Shown: positions 53,834 to 64,000 of the stretch, piece after piece
How positions within the stretch are numbered: the stretch's first letter is position 1
Layout of the letters: every line of letters begins with the position of its first letter
Origin: Prunus persica
Taxonomy: Eukaryota; Streptophyta; Magnoliopsida; Rosales; Rosaceae
Assembly: GCF_000346465.2 (NCBI RefSeq)
Contig: NC_034009.1
Location: forward strand, 6,106,833-6,170,832
Length of the DNA: 64,000 nucleotides
Direction: 5' to 3'
Made by a program: the position numbers and the translations under genes
Notes under the pieces: model-generated
Database searches by the model: none
The model's input: the letters and a program-made list of their open reading frames with translations, nothing else
What the model was told of the DNA's origin: nothing

Positions 53834-54934
53834 ATGGCTCCCAACATCACCGTTGCCACTTTGGCGGACCAATTTCAGGAATTCAAGGCGAAAATTTCTA
53901 CAGATGTCACCAATTTGGAAACTCATTTCACCAAATTGATGGCTGCTCAAAAGACTGAATTTTCGTCCATGTCCACAGATATTGCCAAATTACAAGCTTC
54001 CGTGACGCTGCTCGTCAACCACCTCTCAACCGTGACTCTTGAACCATCCTCCACATCTGCTGTTCTCTCTAGTTCGTGCACACCTTCTCTCCAGGCTGGT
54101 CTCCTTCCCAATCCTTCTAAAAATTCCAAGTTTCAAGGCCACCTGGGCCTTCCATCATCTTCGGCAGGGACATCTCTGGTTCACTCTGAACCAAATTTTT
54201 CCGCAGGATCTGCACCTAAACCCCATTATACCCAACATACAATAGTTTCTCCTCTCGTGGATGCCACTATCCCAACCCGACCCCACGAACATCACGTCGT
54301 CCACCGAAACTTGGATTTTGAGATCGCCCGTCATGCCAAGCCTACTGCCCCTGACTTCGATGGTCGCGGGGATCCTACTCTCTTTGTTGATTGGATATCG
54401 GCTATGGAAGATTATTTTGAATGGTACGACATGTCTGATGCACAACGGATCCGGTTCGCCAAACTCAAACTCGTAGGAGCCGCAAAACAGTACTGGAAGG
54501 CTATTGAGCATCATCTCCAACAACTGGGACAAACCCCTGTGATTTATGGGATGAGATGAAATTGAAACACCGGGAACAATACCTTCCATCTTTTTATCGT
54601 CACCAATTGTTAGATCAATTATGGACTCTTTCCCAGGGTACTTCAACAGTCCAAGACTATTATTCTCGCTTTGTGGAGCACAAATTGCGTTCTGCCCTAC
54701 AAGAAGAGTTGGCAGTCACAGTTTCTCGTTTTATTCATGGCCTTCGGATTGATATCAAACGCGAGGTGAGTAGGTCACGTCCGGATGTATTAGAAGATGC
54801 CTATTGCCAAGCCTTGGAAGCTGAGACATATCTACAACCACAACGTCGTTACCCAGGATATCCTGGTCAGCCTACGACCACCAACCAAGCCCGCACTACC
54901 ACTCCGGGTCTGAAGACTGAATTTTCTGGACCAT
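53834..54934 (+). pseudogene. Gypsy gag, frameshifted and interrupted
   Basis: It starts at ATG 53834 (MAPNITVATLADQFQEFKAK) with an N-terminal coiled-coil-like segment. The gag core follows: PDFDGRGDPTLFVDWISAME, then RIRFAKLKLVGAAKQYW. Near 54543 the frame shifts by one base and continues with KLKHREQYLPSFYRHQLLDQ up to the insertion point at 54934. The CCHC part resumes at 62669. Confidence 0.88.
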
Positions 54935-55608
54935 TGTTTGTGCAAATAATCTCACGGGAGAATATTCGCCCAAGATTCCTTCGTCTTCTCCGCCTCTCTT
55001 TCTCCCTGCAAAACAAATCGGAGTAAAAGACCACACCCGGGGGGTGTTGGCCAAAGGCCCTCCGATGCCTAAGTTAGGTAGGGTAATTCAAGGAAAACCG
55101 GGTGGCCGGAGCCGTGTGTGGTGGCCGGAGCCTTGTGTAAGAGAGAGAAAGAGAGGAGTGGTTAGGGTTTGAGAGGAATTTTCTGTAGAGATTTTAGTAG
55201 TAATTCTGACGTACCTCAACCATTGTGTATGACTATGCTTTTATAGTAGTCTCGGAGGCTAGGGTTTCTGAGGAATAATTCAGTAGATGGAAGGGAATTA
55301 TTCCTCCCCTTTTTGGGATTGATTTGATTTAATTAGGGATTTGATTTATTAGGGTAAATCGAATCCCTAATTGTGGTAGGTATCAAATCAAATCCCGATT
55401 CAATTAGGTAGCTTCTCATTTAATTGGGGATCGTGGTAATTAGCCAAATCAAATCTCAACCTAATTAGGTAACGTTCAATTTAATTGGATAATTCCCAAT
55501 TAAATTGAGTAACTCCTAATTAGGTTGATTGATTCCCAATTTGGTCAAATAATCCCCAAAATGGTAGGAATTATTTGACCTAGGGTTTGATTTAATTAGG
55601 TTCCCACA
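54935..55608 (-). repeat. 3' LTR of nested element
   Basis: TGTTTGTGCAAA to GGTTCCCACA on the plus strand. The right part is rich in 'aattaggt' and 'caaatcaaat' words. Confidence 0.95.
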
Positions 55609-55625
55609 AATGCCCCCCAGCTTCT
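55609..55625 (-). other. Polypurine tract of nested element
   Basis: On the minus strand AAGCTGGGGGGCATT abuts the LTR. Confidence 0.75.
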
Positions 55626-56262
55626 GCATGGCGCGTGGTGGCATGTAGGAGATGTAGTTTATCCGTTGGGCTGTCCAGCTGTAACTGGGCTTCCTTCGTG
55701 GACTTGGGCTCCTGCGTAGAGGAGGTGTTTGACTTGCCAATTTTATGAACTCCCAGGTTGGAAAGAATTTGCGATTCCTTGTAGGTCAAGGAATTTTTAT
55801 CCTTATAAATGTAGGGCTCCTCCAATTTATTCTTCACATCCAAAATCCATTCCGATTTCATTAGTGAGAGAGAGTAAGCTTTGGAGACTTTTTCCCTTCT
55901 TCTTGAGCTCTTGCCTTCATCGTACACCCAAGGTAATTAGACTTGGGTTATATATATATTTTTTTGTCTTTGTTTCGATTTTTGGTAGCTTGGATCATGC
56001 CTTCTAGTCGATGTGGGGAGCTGAATGGGAGGTCAGCAGGTTGGTGTGCACTGGTGAGCCAAGATGGCAGCAAGAGGTGCAAGCTTGGGTTCAACTTAGA
56101 GGCGTGCCTGCTGCTGGCGAGCTTGGTGCGCAAGGGCAGAACAGGTGCGCAAGGGCTGGCCTTGCATGGATTGTGGCTACACTCTTGGGCTCGAGCTGGA
56201 GGTCTGGAGGAGCTGGGCCAGGAGCTTGAACCAGGTGGCATGAGGCCTTGTATTGGAGCTGA

Positions 56263-58081
56263 ATGCGTGCTGGGCTAGCGCTAGGAGAAGTGGAGCTGGC
56301 GGTGCGAGAGTTCTTTTATTTCTTCGAAGTGAGGCACTTCGAGCAGTATGCCCAAGTTCGCGTTTACAAGGCCAAGCTGTTTAACAGTCCTAGTCAAGGG
56401 GACCACGCTTGGCATGACGACGTGTTGGAGGTCAGCGGACGGTGGGAAGGCGACGTCGGTGACGGCCCACTTGTTCCCATCACCTATTGCGATGGTATGT
56501 CTCTTTGCAATTTTTGATGCGCTCCTTTTATTCGAATTTCTTGAAGTGTGGCTGACTAACTTCTGTCTTCTGCTTGCAGTGAGTGACATCAGCAAGCAAT
56601 TGGAGCTTGGGCCGGACATGGCTAAGGTCCGTCGTGCTTTGAACATCCCTCTAAGGTTTCGCGAATGGCGCTGGCTGTTGAGTGAGTACCAGGAGGAAGA
56701 CGGTGGTTTGCCCCCTGTCGAGGACGTCGAAAGGTGGAAGCAGAACGGCCCTGACCCTGATGATCTGCTTGGCGGACAGGAAGAATGTTCTGCTGAATCT
56801 CTCTCAAAGAGAAAAGTTGCTGCCAAATCTTCAAGAGGTGAAGCTGCTTCTTCGCACGCGAAGGATGGGTCTCCATCGAGGAAGAAACCAAGGCTTCCTT
56901 CTGCTGAGAAGACTCAAGTGGGGTCTGCTCCCTCATCATCTGCCAGGGTCAAGCATCTCGTGGGTGCAGATAGCACGAAGGTTGGTGGTATGCGCGGTAT
57001 TCGGGGTGTTCCACCCAAGCCTCCTGCTGACACGCTCGACAACCATGATATGCTTCGTGAAACGGCTCGTGCCCGACCTAGTTCTGTCGAGCGTCAAAGA
57101 GATGCAGTCATTCTTCCTAGAAGTTCAAGTCGTCTGCATCGGTCAAAAGATGGAGATCGAAACGGGAGGTCTGCTCATGATCCAGCATTATTGACTCCTT
57201 TGGAGATGAAGTTAGTGGAGGCTAAGAAGATGAGAGAGTCATCTGCCCGGGTTAAAGGTTTTTCCTCCATGTCGACAGTTGGTCCTAAGGTGAACAAGCC
57301 TAGCTCTGTAGGGGATGCATGCGTATCTGATCTGCTCAAGACGAACTTCCTATCAAATCCGTCGTCTTGGGCTGAGTTGGTTGATCACATCCGTCAGGCT
57401 GGCGATGTTGGCACTTTCTCGTGTCTTTCCTTGGAAAAACAAAGGGAAGCGTCACTCCATCTGATTCAAAAAGGACTGATTTTTGCTGCTGAGACTATTC
57501 GGAACTCATCTGCCGTTGCCCCCTCTTCTGCCCAGCTCAACGAGTTGGAGAAGAAGAATGCTGAATTGGCCAGCCAGCTTTCCGCCGAGCAGGCCCGCTA
57601 TGAGAAGAAGACGTCTGATTTAAGGGCTATGATATCTGGGCTGAAAAGCTCCCTTACCGAGAAGGATTCTGAGCTCAACTCTTTCGCTGCTGATTTGGCT
57701 AGTCGAAAAGATGCCTTCTTTCGTCTTGAGCGTAAGAATGCGGACATCTCCCTTAGCTATGACAAACTCCTGGCTAGGTTTCATGCCTATCATAAGTCTG
57801 CCAAAGAATCCAAGTCTGAAGCCACCATAGATGCGTACAAGTTGGGCTACCTGCATTGCGCAAATGGGACTGATTCCTTGTATGCGATTGACGATGTAGA
57901 CATCGAGATGCTCTGCCCTGACTCACCCCCTATGGAAGGGGGAATTGGAGAGCAGGTAACCAGGAAGGATGAAGCAGAGGTAGACGCAGTAGAAGAGATG
58001 ATGGCAGGTGTCACGGTTCAGGCAGATGGAGTTGCTGAAGACGTAGCTAGTCAGGTGGATGCCGAAGAGGCTGCAGCTTAA
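56263..58081 (+). CDS. Spliced antisense ORF of nested element, coiled coil, 577 aa
   Basis: The exons 56263-56494 and 56580-58081 join through an 85-base GT-AG intron (TGCGATG|gtatgt ... ttgcag|TGAGTG) and remain in frame. The N-terminal part (VREFFYFFEVRHFEQYAQVR, then WEGDVGDGPLVPITYC) resembles the 'putative gypsy-type transposon' proteins carried by some plant LTR elements. The middle is basic and Ser-rich with a nuclear-signal-like SRKKPR. Residues near 410-520 form a coiled coil (LNELEKKNAELASQLSAEQ), and the C-terminus is acidic. It has no enzyme motif. It runs opposite to gag. The N-terminus is uncertain: an upstream open frame (from 55943) and a possible leader intron exist. Function unknown. 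Confidence 0.75.
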
Positions 58082-58329
58082 AAGTCTTCTGCTGGCGTCT
58101 CCCAGTAGACGAAGACTCTTTTTTGTTTCTTTTCAGCTTTTGTAGTTTGCTTTTTTGTTTAGAATAACTGGCCTTATTTGACCATCTTCTTTTTGTTAAA
58201 CTTGGCCGGTTGGTCTGTTTGTTATGGAAATTTCAGTTACATTTTCCAACTTCAACTTGCATATTTGACTTGTGAACTGCTTGAGTAACCAGCCAAGTTT
58301 TGATTGCATGTCCTCCTTTAGAGATCTGT

Positions 58330-58697
58330 GAGTACCAGGGTCCCCCTTAAAGGACTCCGGGCATGCACTGCATATCCCGTAGGATGATTTCCCTTAGGAA
58401 GTTGGCGAGCACCAGGATCCCCCTTGAGAGACTCCGGGTGTGTTCTGCACATCCCGTAGGATAATTTCCCTTAGGAAGTTGGTAAGCACCAGGGTCCTCC
58501 TTGAGAGAATCCGGGTGTGTTCTGCACATCTCTAGGATGATTTCCCTTAGGAAGTTGGTAAGCACCAGGGTCCCCCTTGAGAGACTCCGGGTGTGTTCTG
58601 CACATCCCGTAGGATGACCCCCCTTAGGAAGTTGGCAAGCACCAGGGTCCCCCTTGAGAGACTCCGGGTGTGTTCTGCACATCCCGTAGGATGTTTT
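58330..58697. repeat. Five tandem copies of a 75-78-bp unit
   Basis: The unit runs from 'caccagggtcccccttgaga' through 'ctccgggtgtgttctgca' to 'cccttaggaagttgg'. Unit starts are near 58333, 58411, 58488, 58563 and 58641. Confidence 0.95.
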
Positions 58698-58712
58698 TCC
58701 CAGGTCACAGCA

Positions 58713-59262
58713 TGTTTGGCCTATGTCCAAAGATATGTCGATGAGTGGCTCGCTTGGCCTACGTCCGGAGACTTGTCGATGTATGTGACCCGTTTGGCCT
58801 ACGTCCGGAGACGTGTCGATGTGTGTGGCCCGTTTGGCCTACGTCTGGAGACGTGTCGATGTGTGTGGCCCGTTTGGCCTACGTCCGGAGACGTGTCGAT
58901 GAGTGTGGTCCATTTGGCCTACGTCCGAAGACGTGTCGATGTGTGTGGCCCGTTTGGCCTACGTCCGGAGACGTGTCGATGAGTGTGACCCGTTTGGCCT
59001 ACGTCCGGAGACGTGTCGATGAGTGTGACCCGTTTGGCCTACGTCCGGAGACGTGTCGATGAGTGTGGCCCATTTGGCCTACGTCCGGAGACGTGTCAAT
59101 GAGTGTGGCCCGTTTGGCCTACGTCCGAAGACGTGTCGATGAGTGTGACCCGTTTGGCCTACGTCCGGAGACGTGTCGATGAGTGTGGCCCGTTTGGCCT
59201 ACGTCCGGAGACGTGTCGATGTGTGTGGCCCGTTTGGCCTACATCCGGAGACGTGTCGATGG
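58713..59262. repeat. About 14 tandem copies of a 40-bp unit
   Basis: The unit has the parts 'ttggcctacgtccggagacg' and 'tgtcgatgtgtgtggcccgt'. The first copies are the most diverged. The unit has no stop in any forward frame and 40 is not a multiple of three, so all three frames stay open across the array. The apparent proteins are artefacts. Confidence 0.97.
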
Positions 59263-59656
59263 CTTTTGTGAACACTCCATTGGAAAGAAAAGCTTGAACT
59301 TGTATTGATGTCTGTGTGACTACATTGCTTTATTGAACAAAAAGATGAGCTTGCGTGAGTAACATCAAAAGTAACTTGTTTTCAATGGAGGTGAGGGAGG
59401 CTTGGGTGCCTGCTTAGAGCCGAGCTGATAGACGAGGAGCTTCGTAGATAGTACCTTCGGAGGTGATGGGCATTCCGTTGTCTTGGAACTTCCTTCCCTT
59501 ACAAGGTGATGTTAGGATCGTCTTCCATGACTGGGTAGCAGGTGACAGCTTGGGAGACCTTCGCTTGTCGCTTGCATGATCTTTCTCTTCTACTCCTCGG
59601 TGGTCAGCCTGGACTCTTAAAGTCGGCTAAGATCATGCTGATCCATATGACTTTTT

Positions 59657-61902
59657 TCATGGAGGTTCGTTGGCGGCCGCGTCACGATCTTTGATTTGCT
59701 GTATAGCCCCCTTTGCAATGAATTTCATGCAATGGCCGTCTTCGACCAGTTCTTCGAGGTGCTTTTTCCAGGCGAAGCAGTCATTTGTGTAATGACCGTG
59801 CCCTTCATGGAATTCGCAGTATCTACTGGTATCCTTCTTGGCGGGGTTTCCCTTCAAAGGCGATGGTTTCTTCAACCAAGGCATGTTCTTTACTTGGGCT
59901 AGGATCTGCTGTATCGAAATAGTGAACTTGATGTAGGTCTCAGTTGTTGGAGCACCCCCCTGAGGCTGTAATTCGCGCTTGCCCCCATCCTTGTCTTTTA
60001 TCATGTCGTTTCTTTGGCTTGCCGGTTCAACCGGTTGATCGGCCTGCTTGGCAGCTTTCTTTGCCGCGGTCTGGTCATCGTCCCAAAGTGCATAGCGCTC
60101 TGCTGTCGCGAAGACTTCTACTAGTGTTTGGCAGGGAGAGATGGTCAGCTCACGATATAGCTCACACTCAATTGGCAAGCCCCTCTTGAAGGCCGATGAC
60201 GCGATTCGGTCGTCACATCCAATGATGTTCGCCCTTTCTGCTTTGAACCTCTTGATGTAATCTCGAAGGGATTCTTCGTACTTCTTTTGCAGGTTGAACA
60301 GGTGATCAGGGTTCTTCTTGATCGTCCGGTAAGAGGTGTATTCTTTGGTGAAGACGTAAGCTAGCTCCTTGAAGCTGTTGATCGACCCAGATGGCAGGGA
60401 GTAGAACCAGTCTTGGGCTGCTCCTAGCAAGCAAACACCTTGCACATCAGCGCATCGTTAGCCTTGTAGAAGATCATGATACTTTTGAAGTGCTTTAGAT
60501 GACTCTCGGGATCGAAATCCCCTTTGAAATGCGTGAATGAAGGCGTTGAGAATTTCTTTGGGGGAGCGGTCTGCTCGATCTCGGCAGTGAAAGGCGTAGA
60601 GTTTGCTTGGTCCACCTCCCTGCGTAGAGCATCTTCAAAATTTTCACCAATCTTTAAGTTACGTAGTCGGTCGTTTACGAGCTTCTTGACGTCCTCCGCG
60701 CGCATGGCTTGCCGATCACGTTGGCGACCCTCGTGATTCAGGCGGGGATGGTTGGCTTCCTCATCGACTTGAAGAAGTTGAGCCCCTCGGTTACCTTGCC
60801 CGTGAGGCAGATTGGTGGATTGAGCTTGCGAAGATTCCTCCACGAGTTGTTGTCGCAAGTTGGTTCTCGAGCGGGTTAGTAAACTTCGGTCGTTGCGTTC
60901 GTCACACAATCGTTCACGGACTCGTGCCCCCTGTGTGCCTAGTCTTGAATGGATCGTCGATTGGCTCAGAGTACGGCTTGCAGATGTCTGCGTCTCGCCA
61001 GCTCGATCTTGTTCTCTCCCCTGCCAGTTTGTCTCTGACTGACTAGTCTGGGATCCCTCAAAATGCTCGCCGGTATGCTCGCAGATCCTTCTCTCATTGT
61101 CATGGGCTCCAAGGTTTTGACCGAAGTTGATCTGCCTGAGGAGCTGGCCAATTAAATTGTTTTGGTCGTCAACCCTTTGTGTAAGCTGATCTACTCGTGA
61201 GTTAAGGCTCACTTGACTGCGCGGGTCGGGAATAGAGGTATGGATCAGGCCCAATGGCAGATGGGCTAGGGTTCCATTAGATGTGCACACGGGTGCATAC
61301 GTCAAGTGTGGTTGCAAAGGAGCGAGTGAATGGATTTGCTCTAAGACTAGGGAATAGCCCGAGATGGCATTGAGGTGGTCACGAATGGCGGCACTGTCAT
61401 AGGTGGCGGTACCGGCACCTAGGCCTTGCAGTTGCACGACGGAGGGGGCCACGGGGCTGCGTGGCTGCGCTGCAATTTCAGCAGCCACATGGCACAGCTG
61501 CTGCTGCGTTCCGGTTACTATAGCAGTTGTTTGGAGAGATTGCGTAGTTGCCGGAGGTGGCTGGACAGCATGGGCAGCCACGAGGGGCTGCTGGAACCCG
61601 CCGGGAAGCTGCTGGAATGCGCTGGCAGCCATGGGAGGCTGCTGGGAATCTCCGGGAAGCTGTTGGAATGCGCTGGCAGCCATGGGAGGCTGCTGGAAAT
61701 TTTCGGGAAGCTGTTGGAATACTCTGGCAGCCATGGGAGGCTGCTGGAACTCGCTGGGAAGCTGCTGGAACGTGCTGGCAGCGATGGGAGGTTGCTGCAA
61801 AACTCTGGCAGCAGCTGTACCTCGTGGTGGCAGCAAGGCTTCGGCCGTTCCGGAGTGCGCCATCGCGGTGGTTTTGCCCCTAAGGCGTTTGCTTCCAACC
61901 AT
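59657..61902 (-). pseudogene. Gag gene of nested element, one frameshift
   Basis: Read 61902 to 59657. The first part (61902-60424) has a Gln/Pro-rich N-terminus with 17-residue repeats (unit FQQPPMAASAFQQLPGD), then PSFTHFKGDFDPESHLKHFK. The second (60445-59657) continues the Retrotrans_gag core (AQDWFYSLPSGSINSFKELA, then LRDYIKRFKAERANI) and ends with a His/Cys-rich YCEFHEGHGHYTNDC. The frame changes by one base where the two meet, near 60425-60445. It would otherwise be a single protein of about 740 residues forming the particle. A programmed shift is possible but less likely than a mutation. Confidence 0.88.
61587..61800. repeat. 51-bp coding tandem repeat in gag
   Basis: Unit starts near 61621, 61672 and 61724 (gctggcagccatgggaggct). 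It encodes a 17-residue Gln/Pro repeat on the minus strand. Confidence 0.85.
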
Positions 61903-61972
61903 GGTTGTTTGGAAGGCTTCGGTGGATTGAAAAAATAGGTTTGGAGCACGCTTCGAGTATATCTCGTGCTCT

Positions 61973-61989
61973 CAATGAAAGCACCAATT
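61973..61989 (-). other. Primer-binding site of nested element
   Basis: The minus strand reads AATTGGTGCTTTCATTGAG directly after the 5' LTR, as in many plant gypsy-like elements. Confidence 0.7.
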
Positions 61990-62663
61990 TGTTTGTGCAA
62001 ATAATCTCACGGGAGAATATTCGCCCAAGATTCCTTCGTCTTCTCCGCCTCTCTTTCTCCCTGCAAAACATATCGGAGTAAAAGACCACACCCGGGGGGT
62101 GTTGGCCAAAGGCCCTCCGATGCCTAAGTTAGGTAGGGTAATTCAAGGAAAACCGGGTGGCCGGAGCCGTGTGTGGTGGCCGGAGCCTTGTGTAAGAGAG
62201 AGAAAGAGAGGAGGTGGTTAGGGTTTGAGAGGAATTTTCTGTAGAGATTTTAGTAGTAATTCTGACGTACCTCAACCATTGTGTATGGCTATGCTTTTAT
62301 AGTAGTCTCGGAGGCTAGGGTTTCTGAGGAATAATTCCGTAGATGGAAGGGAATTATTCCTCCCCTTTTTGGGATTGATTTGATTTAATTAGGGATTTGA
62401 TTTATTAGGGTAAATCAAATCCCTAATTGTGGTAGGTATCAAATCAAATCCCGATTCAATTAGGTAGCTTCTCATTTAATTGGGGATCGTGGTAATTAAC
62501 CAAATCAAATCTCAACCTAATTAGGTAACGTTCAATTTAATTGGATAATTCCCAATTAAATTGAGTAACTCCTAATTAGGTTGATTGATTCCCAATTTGG
62601 TCAAATAATCCCCAAATGGTAGGAATTATTTGACCTAGGGTTTGATTTAATTAGGTTCCCACA
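61990..62663 (-). repeat. 5' LTR of nested element
   Basis: Partner of 54935-55608; near-identical. Confidence 0.95.
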
Positions 62664-62668
62664 ACCAT

Positions 62669-63305
62669 CTAATCCTATTGCGCCACCTACCAAAGGGCCG
62701 ATCATCTCTAATAATTCCCACATTGAATGTTTCCATTGCCATGCTAAAGGACATATTGCCTCTCGTTGTCCACAACGCACATTAACTATCAGCGCTAGCA
62801 CAGACGACCATTGTGATGTCGAGATTGTGGATCCTCTTGAGGGTGTGTATGACCCAGAAATTGACGATTGTTTTGATGATGACATACTCAATCAGGTTTC
62901 TGTTATGTGTTGTATCTATTCTGCACCCACATTGCCTGATTCCTGGAAACGCACTAGTATTTTCCATACCTACGTTCCATGCAATAACCAAACATGTAAA
63001 CTGGTTATTGATAGTGGTAGTACCATGAACGTCATCTCCAAGTCTGCCGTTACTCGTCTTAATCTTAAGACCGAACCACATCCCCACCCTTTTCACGTAG
63101 CTTGGGTTGATAAAACTAAACTCCCAGTCACTGAGCGGTGTCTTGTTTCCCTTAAGCTCGGGACCTGCGATGAAGACATTTATTTGGACCTACTGCCTAT
63201 GAATGTTGCACATGTATTACTTGGCAGACCTTTGCTCTATGACCATCGCGTGCAGAATTGTGGCAGACCTTTGTTGATGTATAACCCTTCAGCTGAAATC
63301 CTTGG
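62669..63305 (+). pseudogene. Gypsy zinc knuckle and protease, downstream part of outer element
   Basis: It resumes the outer gag after the insertion: CFHCHAKGHIASRC is the CCHC knuckle and KLVIDSGSTMNVIS is the retropepsin active site (DSG intact). It ends with LLGRPLLYDHRVQNCG, after which a 12-base word (ggcagacctttg) repeats and homology is lost. No reverse transcriptase follows. Confidence 0.88.
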
Positions 63306-63759
63306 AGCTAAAAGTCAAAGTTTCGAATTTTATTTTATATATTTTAATTTCTGGTCGTAATGAGAGCCGTTGGATCATAGTCCAAGTGGCCTAGGATATA
63401 ATTGTCAAATTAAGACAAGTGTAATCATCTCATAAGGTGATAGGATCAAAGGCTAGGATTTAATCCCTGTAAAGTAGTTAGAGAAGCTTCTCACTTCTCT
63501 TTTCTTATACGAATATTCATGAATAGTGAACAGAGATGAACAGTAATCTTTAGTTTTTTCTTTCAGAGTAACGTTCTCTTCTTCATTCGTTATCTGTGCC
63601 TTCTTCCTTCCTCCCAAATATCCAAAATACTCAAAACTAATTACTGAAACTATGAATTCTAACAATTTTTGCCTAGGATTCTTTTCTGAAAACGAGTTTG
63701 ATAGAAGAAATGAATGGGGTGTAACTGGTAGTAAAATAGAGTTAAAATACAGATAAAAT
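63306..63759. other. Unassigned stretch
   Basis: AT-rich sequence with CT-rich parts near 63490 and 63590 that could be an LTR of another element. No boundaries or protein recognised. Confidence 0.35.
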
Positions 63760-64000
63760 AGTTCACAAAAACAATAACCCCAGTCTCATTCATGTGGCGT
63801 CTCAACATTTCATTGTATGGTTCAACACTTGAGCATTGAATATAAAAGTGGCTTGCAATTCGACCAATTTATGTACAATAGAAGTTGCTACTTTTCTCAT
63901 CAAAGCGCATCATTTTTGCTTTGTCCAGGGCACGTGCAGCATCTGCTATGAGAGCTCTTTGCTTTAAACTCAAGGAAGGATGCAAAATGCAGAAAGGACG
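63760..64000 (-). pseudogene. DExH14/ASCC3-type RNA helicase pseudogene, cut by window edge
   Basis: The minus strand reads SLSLKQRALIADAARALDKA, KMMRFDEKSSNFYCT, a TAA stop (63871-63869), then IGRIASHFYIQCSSVEPYNE and MLRRHMNETGVI. This is the conserved region joining helicase and Sec63-type domains in the large Ski2-like helicases of the activating signal cointegrator complex (plant DExH14). The stop replaces the expected Glu codon of CTELGR, and similarity fades left of 63760. The rest would lie to the right of the window. It may be a retained fragment carried by, or landing near, the transposon cluster. Confidence 0.85.

Larger units (their letters stand above)
54935..62663 (-). mobile_element. 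Nested pol-less LTR element (TR-GAG type), 7.7 kb
   Basis: The LTRs 54935-55608 and 61990-62663 are both 674 bases and differ at only about five substitutions plus two single-base indels by eye, so insertion was recent. ACCAT is duplicated at 54930-54934 and 62664-62668. The primer site and polypurine tract put it on the minus strand. Inside are a gag-type gene (59657-61902, minus), two tandem arrays, and a spliced ORF on the plus strand (56263-58081). I see no protease, reverse transcriptase or integrase, which matches the class called terminal-repeat retrotransposons with GAG. It must rely on another element's enzymes. Confidence 0.93.
53371..63305 (+). mobile_element. Ty3/gypsy element, truncated, with nested insertion
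   Basis: The 5' LTR (53371-53770), primer site, gag and CCHC-protease are on the plus strand. They are interrupted at 54935-62663 by another LTR element. Homology stops near 63305, just after the protease. No reverse transcriptase, integrase or 3' LTR follows in the remaining ~700 bases, so the element is deleted or rearranged at its 3' side. Confidence 0.85.

Noticed and set aside
55943..56278. 111-codon frame upstream of the antisense gene
   Set aside because: It could be a true N-terminal exon, but it ends in a stop, and no donor/acceptor pair joining it to 56263 could be chosen with confidence.
58713..59262. CRISPR-like regular repeats
   Set aside because: The units are contiguous 40-mers without unique spacers, in a plant retrotransposon.
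58593..59297. Long plus-strand frames with repeated 'YVRRRVD' peptides
   Set aside because: They are translations of the 40-bp tandem array, which has no stops in any frame; no gene signal.
61403..61938. Three overlapping plus-strand frames rich in Gly, Trp and Ala
   Set aside because: They are antisense shadows of the Gln/Pro-repeat gag on the minus strand.

Overview
This is a window of plant nuclear DNA. It has split genes with GT-AG introns, plastid and circadian plant genes, and dense LTR retrotransposons, MITEs and SINEs. The protein style suggests a woody rosid eudicot, possibly Rosaceae, but that placement is a guess. I found no prokaryote-type defence or metabolic cluster.

Intact or nearly intact host genes are few. 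On the minus strand, 5740-12401 carries homogentisate phytyltransferase (tocopherol synthesis); I could trace all 13 exons in frame. On the plus strand, 20972-28031 carries a ZEITLUPE/ADAGIO blue-light receptor F-box protein with two exons and a 5.2-kb intron. Next come a small unrecognised three-exon gene (32042-34552), a single-exon group-D-like MAP kinase kinase (36815-37780) whose catalytic Asp reads as Asn, and a short membrane-anchored receptor-like kinase (48561-49969). A sister kinase at 38791-45147 is a pseudogene, split by a young copia element and also frameshifted. A duplicated 3' end of the 32-kb gene (45590-46215) lies between the two kinases, so this block looks like an old segmental duplication. 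At the right edge is the start of a minus-strand DExH14/ASCC3-type helicase pseudogene.

The rest is mostly mobile DNA. From left to right: a decayed copia element cut by the left edge and carrying a SINE with a 16-bp target duplication (1-4632); a decayed PIF/Harbinger element next to the phytyltransferase promoter (12731-15895); LTR-like and copia relics (17.2-19.9 kb); a solo gypsy LTR inside the ZEITLUPE intron; a 1001-bp Mutator-like foldback element with 9-bp target duplications (30577-31577); a TTA-flanked MITE before the MAPKK; a complete copia element (39382-44359); and a second solo LTR (46643-47284). The right end is a nest. A gypsy element (53371-63305) is interrupted inside gag by a 7.7-kb LTR element (54935-62663). 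That inner element encodes only a gag-type protein on one strand and a spliced coiled-coil ORF on the opposite strand, and has no visible polymerase.

The most noteworthy items are the pol-less element with its spliced antisense gene, the HRD-to-HRN change in an otherwise complete MAPKK, the kinase duplication with one sister broken by a recent insertion, and a tRNA-derived SINE family present in at least three copies. Boundaries given with target-site duplications were read directly from the bases. Family names come from motif recognition, not from database searches.
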